Assembly: GCA_043755815.1 (NCBI GenBank)
Contig: JAYUSF010000370.1
Span: forward strand, 1 to 9,519
Source of the DNA: CAIWAH01 sp043755815
Lineage (GTDB): Bacteria > Verrucomicrobiota > Verrucomicrobiia > Limisphaerales > UBA9464
DNA: 9,519 bases
Reading direction: 5' to 3'
Both the position numbers and the translations under genes were made by a program. Positions within the stretch are counted from its first letter, which is position 1. Each line of letters starts with the position of its first letter. Below the pieces are notes generated by a model that was not told the origin of the DNA, ran no database searches, and saw nothing but the letters and a program-made list of their open reading frames with translations. Shown here one piece after another: positions 1 to 7,777 of the stretch.

Positions 1-1530
1 CACATCCGCAGTTGGGCAGTCCGCCTGCTCGCCGATTTCATCAGCGCCGATCTCCAGCGCGAAACTTTCGGCGGCAATCCAATCGCCGGGGCGCCTGCCC
101 GAGCCCGCGTCGTGGCGGCAGGCGCGCTGCAGGATCGGGCCGAAGGAGACGCCTCGGCACTGGTGCGGCTGTATCTTGCGGCGGCCCTGCAAAAGCTGCC
201 GCTCAACCTCCGCGAAGAATTGGCCCTCGCGCTGTTGGTCCGCGAGGAAGACGCTCGCGACCATAACCTGCCGCTGCTGCTCTGGACCGGCCTTGAGCCT
301 CTGCTTTCAGTGAACCCGAAGGCGGCAATCCAGCTGGCCAAGGCCGCGACTTCACCGCAACTCCGGCAATTCATGGCCCGGCGGCTGGCGGAGGATCTGG
401 AGACCAAGCCGGAACCGGTTGCCACCCTCCTGGCCGCGGCGTCGAAGTGGCCCGCTGCCTTCCAGGGTGACCTCGTGCGGGGTCTGAGCGACGGGCTGCG
501 AGGCTGGCGCAAAGCCCCGCCCCCGTCGTCTTGGAACGACTTCACGGCGGCCGCACGGCTGCTGCCCGACGCCGCCGTGCAGGAACAGCTTCGCAGTTTG
601 AACCTGCTCTTCGGCGACGGCCGCGCGTTGGATGACCTCAAACAAATCCTCGCCGACGGAAAGGCCGATGCATCCGCCCGCCGCAACGCCCTGAAGACCC
701 TGCTCGCCGGCCGCGCCGACGGCCTGGGGCCGATGTTGCGAAAAGCCGCGGACGATGGCGCACTACGACCCGCCGCGCTCGTGGGACTCCTGCAACTGGG
801 CGAACCCGACGCGCCCGGCTTCGCGTTGGGGCGTTATCAATGGCTCGGGCTGGAAGAACGTCCGGCCGTCCTCGGTGCGCTGGTCACGCGTCCTGCCGCC
901 GCAAAGACGTTGCTCGATGCCCTTGCTGATGGCCGCGTGGCCCGCGCAGACCTCACCGCATTTCACGCCCGCCAGATTGCCGGGCTCGGCGATCCCGCGC
1001 TGACGAAGCGGCTGGGCGAAGTATGGGGCACGGTGAAGTCCGCCGGGGGAGACCACGCGGCGGAGGCGGCGAAGCTGCGCACGCAGCATACGCCGGAGAA
1101 ACTTTCGTCGGCGAACCTGCCGAACGGTCGGCGAGTCTTCCTTCAGGTCTGTGCTCCGTGCCATCAACTCTACGGCGAAGGCGGCAACGTTGGCCCCGAC
1201 CTCACCGGCTCTGGTCGGGCGAACTTGGATTACCTCCTGGAAAACACACTCGCCCCCAGTGCCGTTGTCCCGGTGGATTACCGGATGACCGTCGCAACAC
1301 TGAAGGACGGGAGTGTCCTCAACGGCGTGGTGCGCGAGCAGACCGCCCGCACGATCACGCTGCAAAGCCAGACGGAACGCCGCACCATCGAACGCAGTGA
1401 CCTCCAGTCGTTGGAACAATCCGACCAGTCCATGATGCCGGAAGGGTTGCTCGCCGCCCTGCCGCCCGATGATACCCGCGACCTGCTCGCCTACCTGATG
1501 CACCCGCGGCAGGTGCCGCTGGCGAAATGA
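1..1530 (+). CDS. C-terminal part of PVC-type HEAT-repeat protein with cytochrome c haem-binding domain (5' end outside window)
   Basis: The frame is open from base 1 and ends at TGA 1528-1530, giving 509 codons with no visible start. Residues 1 to about 360 are Ala/Leu-rich helical repeats resembling HEAT repeats. Residues about 375-505 form a small cytochrome c domain: the haem-attachment motif CAPCH is encoded at 1150-1164 (residues 384-388), followed by GPDLTG, a dG-S-V-L-NG-V segment, and S-M-M-P-EGL near residues 477-482, where a Met is the likely distal haem ligand. This matches the 'putative haem-binding domain, Pirellula/Verrucomicrobium type' (TIGR02603), normally at the C-terminus of very large secreted or membrane-associated proteins that often start with a sugar-dehydrogenase-like propeller. 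That N-terminal part would lie upstream and is not visible. Substrate and electron partner are unknown. It is unlikely to belong to the cco operon: a 225-base gap with hairpins separates them. Confidence 0.85.
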   Translation, partial: HIRSWAVRLLADFISADLQRETFGGNPIAGAPARARVVAAGALQDRAEGDASALVRLYLAAALQKLPLNLREELALALLVREEDARDHNLPLLLWTGLEPLLSVNPKAAIQLAKAATSPQLRQFMARRLAEDLETKPEPVATLLAAASKWPAAFQGDLVRGLSDGLRGWRKAPPPSSWNDFTAAARLLPDAAVQEQLRSLNLLFGDGRALDDLKQILADGKADASARRNALKTLLAGRADGLGPMLRKAADDGALRPAALVGLLQLGEPDAPGFALGRYQWLGLEERPAVLGALVTRPAAAKTLLDALADGRVARADLTAFHARQIAGLGDPALTKRLGEVWGTVKSAGGDHAAEAAKLRTQHTPEKLSSANLPNGRRVFLQVCAPCHQLYGEGGNVGPDLTGSGRANLDYLLENTLAPSAVVPVDYRMTVATLKDGSVLNGVVREQTARTITLQSQTERRTIERSDLQSLEQSDQSMMPEGLLAALPPDDTRDLLAYLMHPRQVPLAK

Positions 1531-1571
1531 GGCGGTGCTGGAAGCGGCGCCGCCCACCGCCTACGAGGCGC

Positions 1572-1595
1572 GACCGGTTTGTTTTTCCGGTCTTT
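1572..1595 (+). terminator. Possible weak rho-independent terminator
   Basis: GACCGG (1572-1577) can pair with CCGGTC (1587-1592) across a 9-nt T-rich loop, and TTT follows at 1593-1595. The stem has only six pairs and the T tract is short, so it is a weak candidate. Its place 42 bases after the stop of the upstream gene, together with the 8-bp stem at 1530-1562, fits an end-of-transcript region. Confidence 0.3.
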
Positions 1596-1740
1596 AGTGG
1601 ACCAATCTTGCGGTCGACGGGAGTTCCGGTCTGGCATGGCCGAGTGGCGGATGCGCGGTTTGGGCCGGCATCTGTGAATTCCCATGAATTGGTGCTAACC
1701 ATTAGTTGCCCTGACCCGCAACAGCAGGTGTGTGAACGGC

Positions 1741-1747
1741 AAAGGAG
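1741..1747 (+). promoter_or_regulatory. Ribosome-binding site supporting a TTG start for ccoI
   Basis: AAAGGAG at 1741-1747 ends eight bases before TTG 1756, which is ideal Shine-Dalgarno spacing. The later in-frame candidates, ATG 1801 and GTG 1831, have no comparable purine run upstream. This is the main reason for choosing the rare TTG start. A GGGGC-GGT-GCCCC hairpin (1758-1770) begins at the last base of that TTG and could reduce initiation there. Confidence 0.5.
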
Positions 1748-1755
1748 TGTGAGCC

Positions 1756-4593
1756 TTGGGGCGGTGCCCCGGCCACGGTCCGCCCGCTTTGTTTGGGCCA
1801 ATGCAGGCAGCCGCCAACCTGACTGACGTCGTGTGCGTCAACCGTTCGGAGTCCTCGAAAGGGACTGCGGCGGCCTGCTTTCATTGTGGCACGGCCTGCC
1901 TTCGCTCCGACTACGGCAAGGGGGACAGGGCGTTTTGCTGCCACGGTTGCCGGACGGTTTACGAACTGCTCGCCGAGAACGGACTGGGGCAGTTTTACGA
2001 GCTGGGCGAGCTGGCCGGCCGGCGCATGGAAAAACCCGCCGACGCGGGCAAATACCGGTTTCTGGATGAACCCGCAGTGCGGGCGCGCCTGGTGGACTTC
2101 GATGACGGCAAGACAACCCGGGTCACGTTGCACCTGCCGGCCATCCATTGTGTGGCTTGTGTCTGGTTGCTCGAGAATCTGTTCCGGTTGAAGCCGGGCA
2201 TCGGTCAGTCCCGGGTCAATTTCGCCCGGCAGGAAGCCGTCGTCACCTTCGACCCGAAGCAACTGGCGCTGAGCGAAATCGCGGCGCTGCTCGAAGCCAT
2301 CGGCTACGAGCCCAACCTCAAGCTGGCGGACCTTGACGGGAAGCGCGCCAGCCCGGTGTCGCGCCGCCTCTGGTTGCAACTCGGGGTCGCCGGTTTCGTC
2401 TTCGGCAATACGATGCTGTTCAGCCTGCCGGCCTACTTCGGCCTCGACAGCGTGAGCGGACCGACGTTCCGCGTGCTGGTGGCGTGGCTGAGCCTCGGGC
2501 TTTCGGTGCCGGTGGTCATTTACAGCGCGGCGGATTTCTTCCGTGGCAGTTGGGTGAGCTTTTGCCAGCGCCGGATGACCATCGAGGTGCCGATTGCGGT
2601 GGGCATTGCCGTCATCTTTCTCCAGAGCGCGGTCGAGGTGATCAGCGGCCGGGGTGAAGGTTACTTCGATTCCTTGGCCGGCCTGACGTTTTTCCTGCTG
2701 TGCGGCCGGGTGTTCCAGCAGAAGACCTACGACCGGCTGGCCTTCGACCGCGACTACCGCTCGTTTTTCCCGCTCTCGGTCCTGCGGATTCGCAATCGCG
2801 CAACGTCCGCGGGCGAGGCCCGCCCTCACCCCAGCCCTCTCCCCCGGGGAGAGGGAGCCGCCCGCATCTCCGATCTCACTCCACAAGCCGGCCTGACGAG
2901 GACTGCGTCGCTCCCGGCTGGATCGAAGACTTTGGTGAATGAAGTCCCCGGCCGCAGTGACATTCTCCCTCTCCCCGAGGGAGAGCCGGGCGCAGTTCAA
3001 AACCGCCGCGCAGATCATCCCTCAGAGCCAGTTCCGCATTCGAGAGAGAGCCTCCTTACGTCGGCTGCTACGGAGCAGATTGAGGAACGCGTTTCGCTCG
3101 GCCAGATCGGCATCGGGGATCGCCTGGTGATCCGGCATGGCGAACTGATCCCCGCCGATGCCCGGGTGTTGGGCGGCGAGGCGCTGATCGACTACAGCTT
3201 TGTCACCGGTGAGTCCGAGCCCGTGGCGAAGGCCAACGGTGAACTGCTTTACGCCGGCGGCCGGCAGACCGGCGGCGCGCTGGAAGTCGTCACGGTGAAG
3301 CCGGTTTCGCAGAGCTACCTCACCTCGCTGTGGAACCAGGACGCCTTCCGCAAGCAGAAGGACGACACCTTCAACACGCTCACAAACCGCTACAGCCAGC
3401 GGTTTACTTGGATCATCCTCGGGATCGCGCTCGCGGCGGCGACGTTTTGGGCCCTCGTGGAACCGGCCCGGGCGCTCCGGTCGTTCACCGGCGTGCTGAT
3501 TGTGGCCTGCCCCTGTGCCTTGGCCTTGGCGGCGCCGTTCACGCTGGGAGCCGCCTTGCGGGCCTTGGCGCGCCGGAATGTCTTCGTCCGGAACACCGAC
3601 GTCCTGGAGGCCTTGGCCCGGATCAACACCGTGGTCTTCGACAAGACCGGCACCCTCACCGCCGCCCACGGCGGTGAAATTGTCTTCACAGGGCAGGGAC
3701 TCTCGCCCGCCGACGCGGCGGCGATTGCCGTGGTGGCGCGCCAATCCACCCACCCGCTCTCCCGTCGGCTGGCGGACTGGCTGGCTCCCGGGGCGGTGAC
3801 TTCCCCCCCGCTCGCGAAGTTTCGCGAAGTGACCGGAGGCGGGGTCGAGGCTCTCGTGGACGGAAGACGGGTGGCGCTGGGTTCGCGGAGTTGGTTGGAA
3901 GCAGCGGGAGTGACCTTTCCGGCGGCCATTGGCACTTCGGGCAGCACCGTGTGGGCGGCCTTCGACGGGAGCTTCCGCGGAGTCTTTTCGCTGGGCAGCG
4001 CCCTGCGCCCGGAGACGGACCGGTTGCTCAAGGGCCTCGCGGAGCGGCATGAGATCGCCCTGTTGAGCGGCGACAATGAGCGGGATCGCGCGCGGTTTAC
4101 GGCGCTTTTCGGACCGAAAGCCCATCTCCGGTTCAACCAGAGCCCGCTGAAAAAACTGGGCTTCATCCGCGACCTGCAACAGTCGGGCCGGTCCGTGATG
4201 ATGGTCGGGGACGGACTGAACGACGCCGGCGCGCTGCGCCAGAGCGACGTCGGGGTGGCGGTTGTGGAGAACATCGGCGCCTTCTCGCCGGCCAGTGATG
4301 TCATCATGGACGCCACCTTGGTGCCCCGGACCGCAGAACTCCTCCGGTTCGCACGGCAGGCGACCCTGGTGGTGCGACTCAGTTTCCTGGTTTCGACGCT
4401 CTACAATTTGGTGGGCCTGGCGATCGCGGCGAGCGGCAATCTGTCGCCCGTGGTCTGCGCCATCCTGATGCCGGTGAGTTCGGTGACCGTGGTGGCGTTT
4501 GCCGTCGGATTGACCCGATGGCTCGGACTTCGCGCCGGACTGGAGGCCGCAACCGCGGCGCATTCGCCGCCAAAGAACGGGGAGCCGGCATGA
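1756..4593 (+). CDS. ccoI: cbb3 oxidase biogenesis copper-translocating P1B-type ATPase CcoI (FixI), with internal repeat insertion
   Basis: CcoI exports Cu(I) from the cytoplasm and is needed to supply CuB of the cbb3 oxidase. Numbered from TTG 1756 (945 aa), the protein has the N-terminal metal-binding region typical of FixI (CFHCGTAC 41-48 and CCHGC 61-65), a heavy-metal-associated domain with HCVAC (131-135), four membrane helices (about 203-320), the actuator motif TGES (484-487), the transport-site CPC (585-587) in a later helix, the phosphorylation loop DKTGT (629-633), an HP motif (666-667), GDGLND (818-823) and two final helices (about 870-918). All key catalytic residues are present, so it should be functional. 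The oddity is about 94 extra residues (347-440) between FPLSVLRIR and EERVSLGQIGIGD, encoded by palindromic repeats. The start is uncertain: TTG 1756 has a good ribosome-binding site, whereas ATG 1801 would give an N-terminus closer to the usual family length. An in-frame TGA at 1750-1752 rules out earlier starts. The stop overlaps the ccoS start by 4 bases. Confidence 0.93.
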   Translation: MGRCPGHGPPALFGPMQAAANLTDVVCVNRSESSKGTAAACFHCGTACLRSDYGKGDRAFCCHGCRTVYELLAENGLGQFYELGELAGRRMEKPADAGKYRFLDEPAVRARLVDFDDGKTTRVTLHLPAIHCVACVWLLENLFRLKPGIGQSRVNFARQEAVVTFDPKQLALSEIAALLEAIGYEPNLKLADLDGKRASPVSRRLWLQLGVAGFVFGNTMLFSLPAYFGLDSVSGPTFRVLVAWLSLGLSVPVVIYSAADFFRGSWVSFCQRRMTIEVPIAVGIAVIFLQSAVEVISGRGEGYFDSLAGLTFFLLCGRVFQQKTYDRLAFDRDYRSFFPLSVLRIRNRATSAGEARPHPSPLPRGEGAARISDLTPQAGLTRTASLPAGSKTLVNEVPGRSDILPLPEGEPGAVQNRRADHPSEPVPHSRESLLTSAATEQIEERVSLGQIGIGDRLVIRHGELIPADARVLGGEALIDYSFVTGESEPVAKANGELLYAGGRQTGGALEVVTVKPVSQSYLTSLWNQDAFRKQKDDTFNTLTNRYSQRFTWIILGIALAAATFWALVEPARALRSFTGVLIVACPCALALAAPFTLGAALRALARRNVFVRNTDVLEALARINTVVFDKTGTLTAAHGGEIVFTGQGLSPADAAAIAVVARQSTHPLSRRLADWLAPGAVTSPPLAKFREVTGGGVEALVDGRRVALGSRSWLEAAGVTFPAAIGTSGSTVWAAFDGSFRGVFSLGSALRPETDRLLKGLAERHEIALLSGDNERDRARFTALFGPKAHLRFNQSPLKKLGFIRDLQQSGRSVMMVGDGLNDAGALRQSDVGVAVVENIGAFSPASDVIMDATLVPRTAELLRFARQATLVVRLSFLVSTLYNLVGLAIAASGNLSPVVCAILMPVSSVTVVAFAVGLTRWLGLRAGLEAATAAHSPPKNGEPA
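2835..2857 (+). repeat. REP-like palindrome, left copy
   Basis: CCCTCTCCCC (2835-2844) is perfectly complementary to GGGGAGAGGG (2846-2855) around C2845. The 21 bases at 2837-2857 match the reverse complement of 2965-2985 at 20 positions, so the two palindromes form an inverted pair. In the ccoI frame this encodes PSPLPRGEG. Similar CCCTCTCCCC-type palindromes are dispersed intergenic repeats in many high-GC bacteria; that is recollection, not a search result. Confidence 0.7.
2964..2985 (-). repeat. REP-like palindrome, right (inverted) copy
   Basis: TCTCCCTC (2964-2971) pairs perfectly with GAGGGAGA (2977-2984) around a 5-nt TCCCC loop, with one more G-T wobble pair possible. The core 2965-2985 is the inverted counterpart of 2837-2857 with a single mismatch. 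The bases between the two copies (2858-2964) show no further palindrome that I can see. Confidence 0.7.
3020..3072. repeat. Candidate third repeat block at the 3' end of the ccoI insertion
   Basis: This block encodes RESLLTSAATE (430-440) in the ccoI frame. On the minus strand it includes a SSRRKEA reading (complement of 3050-3069). From memory, near-identical peptides recur in small hypothetical ORFs of Verrucomicrobiota, which would mark a dispersed repeat, but there is only one copy in this window so the sequence alone does not prove repetition. It directly adjoins normal CcoI sequence (EERVSLGQ). Confidence 0.35.
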
Positions 4594-4778
4594 TCGTCAT
4601 TTTATTACTCATCCCCCTGAGCGTGATGCTCGCCGGCGGTTTCCTCTGGGCATTTTTTTGGGCGGTCCGGTCCGGGCAATACGAGGACACCACGACGCCG
4701 CCGATGCGGATGCTGACGGATGAGGGCTGCCGGCCCCCGGCGGTCAAACCAGTTTCAACCAACGAACCACAGCAATGA
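4590..4778 (+). CDS. ccoS: cbb3 oxidase assembly protein CcoS
   Basis: This 62-residue protein is a small single-span membrane protein that in proteobacteria is needed for assembly of an active cbb3 oxidase with its cofactors. It begins MIVILLLIPLSVMLAGG, has one membrane helix (about 2-25), then the family hallmark WAFFWAVRSGQYEDTTTPP and a short cytoplasmic tail. The usual pattern is FxWAxxxGQF/Y(D/E)Dxxxpxxr(i/m)L, and it is met here. ATG 4590 overlaps the ccoI TGA in an ATGA junction, and GGAG at 4581-4584 lies five bases upstream. The tail after DEG is about 15 residues longer than the core family. Confidence 0.93.
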   Translation: MIVILLLIPLSVMLAGGFLWAFFWAVRSGQYEDTTTPPMRMLTDEGCRPPAVKPVSTNEPQQ

Positions 4779-4779
4779 G

Positions 4780-6948
<2,169 letters not shown>

Positions 6949-6954
6949 ACTGCC

Positions 6955-7158
6955 ATGATCAAAAACGTCCTCACCGACATCGGCGGAATTGAACTCTATG
7001 GCATCGTTTCGGTGCTCCTGTTCTTCCTCGTGTTTTCCGGCGTGGTGCTGTTCGCGCTGCTGAAGAAGGGGCCCTTCCTCAACTACATGGGTGCTCTGCC
7101 CCTGTCGGACGGCTCTGAAACCAGTTCAAAGAAGCAAGGAAACTCCCGCCATGAATGA
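6955..7158 (+). CDS. ccoQ: CcoQ/FixQ-like small cbb3 oxidase subunit
   Basis: The 67-residue protein has one membrane helix (about 13-36, YGIVSVLLFFLVFSGVVLFALL) followed by LKKGPFLNYMGALPLSD and a hydrophilic tail. In proteobacteria the small CcoQ subunit stabilises the oxidase. Identification rests on size, single helix and location between ccoNO and ccoP, because the family is poorly conserved; the segment just after the helix resembles the CcoQ-like proteins of clusters with a fused CcoNO. ATG 6955 lies six bases after the ccoNO stop with no clear ribosome-binding site. The last eight bases overlap the ccoP start. Confidence 0.8.
   Translation: MIKNVLTDIGGIELYGIVSVLLFFLVFSGVVLFALLKKGPFLNYMGALPLSDGSETSSKKQGNSRHE
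7136..7140 (+). promoter_or_regulatory. Ribosome-binding site fixing the ccoP start
   Basis: AAGGA at 7136-7140 lies ten bases before ATG 7151, inside the ccoQ reading frame. It supports 7151 over earlier in-frame non-ATG codons from about 7091, and 7151 also starts the conserved CcoP N-terminal segment. Confidence 0.6.
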
Positions 7159-7741
7159 TCCCAAAGGAACCAAGGATCCGCTGCTGCTCGACCATGAGGC
7201 CGACGGCATCAAGGAACTCGACAACAACCTGCCCGCCTGGTGGGTGTGGCTGTTCTACCTCACCGTCATCTTCAGCGTGCTCTATCTCGGGTATTATCAT
7301 GTGCTCGCGAAAGGCGACCTGCAGAAGGCCGAATACGACAGGGAGATGGCCGCCGGCAACGCCCTCAAGGGCGCGGCGCTCGCCAAGTTCGAAACCGCCA
7401 TGGCCGCCGTCGAGCCCAGCAAGGATCAGGGGGTTGTTGCCCAGGGGCAGCAGCTGTTTGTCACCTACTGCGCCCCCTGCCATCGCGCTGACGGCGGCGG
7501 CCTGGTGGGCCCAAACCTGTGCGACGACTACTGGATTCACGGGCCCAAATTCACGGACCACGTGAAGGTCATCTGGAACGGCGTGCCCGACAAAGGCATG
7601 CTCGCGTGGAAGGAGCAGGGCTTCAAACCGTCCGACATCCTCGCGGTGGCGAGCTATATCCAGACCCTCCGTGGCAGCAACCCGCCCAACCCGAAGATGC
7701 GCGAGGACCTCGCGCCCAAGAACACCGAGGTTTACGAGTGA
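7151..7741 (+). CDS. ccoP: cbb3-type cytochrome c oxidase subunit III (CcoP), monohaem form
   Basis: CcoP receives electrons from soluble or membrane cytochrome c for the oxidase core. The 196-residue product has the FixP N-terminal segment (DHEADGIKELDNNLPAWW, about 14-31), one membrane helix (about 30-48), a charged and Ala-rich spacer (about 55-95), then a cytochrome c domain with CAPCH (107-111), GPNLCDDYWIHG (120-131) and a likely axial Met at M150 (KGMLAWK). Proteobacterial CcoP is about 300 residues with two CxxCH motifs. Here there is only one, and the spacer shows no remnant of a second, so this is a genuine short form rather than a frameshift product. C124 replaces a residue that is usually Thr. 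The gene overlaps the end of ccoQ by eight bases and is followed by a 36-base gap before ccoG. Confidence 0.93.
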   Translation: MNDPKGTKDPLLLDHEADGIKELDNNLPAWWVWLFYLTVIFSVLYLGYYHVLAKGDLQKAEYDREMAAGNALKGAALAKFETAMAAVEPSKDQGVVAQGQQLFVTYCAPCHRADGGGLVGPNLCDDYWIHGPKFTDHVKVIWNGVPDKGMLAWKEQGFKPSDILAVASYIQTLRGSNPPNPKMREDLAPKNTEVYE

Positions 7742-7777
7742 TCGCCTGGGGCGAAACTTCCCGGTGAAGGAACTCCG

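Larger units (their letters stand above)
1531..1755. other. Intergenic region between the cytochrome gene and ccoI
   Basis: This gap probably holds the ccoI operon promoter, but I see no convincing -35/-10 pair and no TTGAT-N4-ATCAA (FNR/ANR/FixK) box. It contains an 8-bp stem (1530-1537 with 1555-1562, 17-nt loop) overlapping the upstream stop, then a shorter hairpin with a T-rich loop at 1572-1592. A 9-base direct repeat TTCCGGTCT occurs at 1585-1593 and 1624-1632. A 5-4-5 dyad AATTC-N4-GAATT lies at 1677-1690. The purine-rich ribosome-binding sequence for ccoI is at 1741-1747. No coding sequence is supported here. Confidence 0.6.
2794..3075 (+). repeat. In-frame repeat-derived insertion within ccoI
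   Basis: Sequence on the left (ending FPLSVLRIR) and right (starting EERVSLGQIGIGD) is ordinary CcoI, and in relatives I expect only about ten residues to join them. Here about 94 codons intervene. They encode low-complexity, Pro/Gly/Ser/Arg-rich peptide including PHPSPLPRGEG (357-367) and DILPLPEGE (402-410), and they contain an inverted pair of palindromes plus a third block near the 3' end. The insert has no stop in the ccoI frame. Exact ends cannot be fixed from one sequence. ATTCG occurs at 2788 and 3038, but the 250-base spacing is not a multiple of three, so it is not a convincing target-site duplication. Confidence 0.75.

Noticed and set aside
1635..1700. TGGCCGAGTGG at about 1638, resembling the D-arm of a tRNA-Leu or tRNA-Ser, followed by a TGAATTCCCA segment vaguely like a T-arm.
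   Set aside because: No acceptor stem, anticodon arm or GGTTCGAATCC T-loop can be assembled; it is a chance match.
1531..1755. An FNR/ANR/FixK box (TTGAT-N4-ATCAA) upstream of ccoI, expected for a cbb3 operon.
   Set aside because: I read the gap on both strands and found no match, even allowing one mismatch per half-site.
2788..3042. ATTCG at 2788-2792 and 3038-3042 as a target-site duplication around the ccoI insertion.
   Set aside because: The spacing of 250 bases is not a multiple of three, which does not fit an insertion that keeps frame, and 5-base matches are common by chance.
2794..3075. The ccoI insertion as an intein or group I/II intron.
   Set aside because: It is far too short for an intein, has no splice-junction residues, and has no intron-like catalytic RNA features; it reads as repeat-derived peptide.
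7315..7440. A second haem domain of CcoP lost by frameshift.
   Set aside because: No CxxCH coding remnant is seen in any plus frame of the spacer, and the protein is continuous and of consistent composition.
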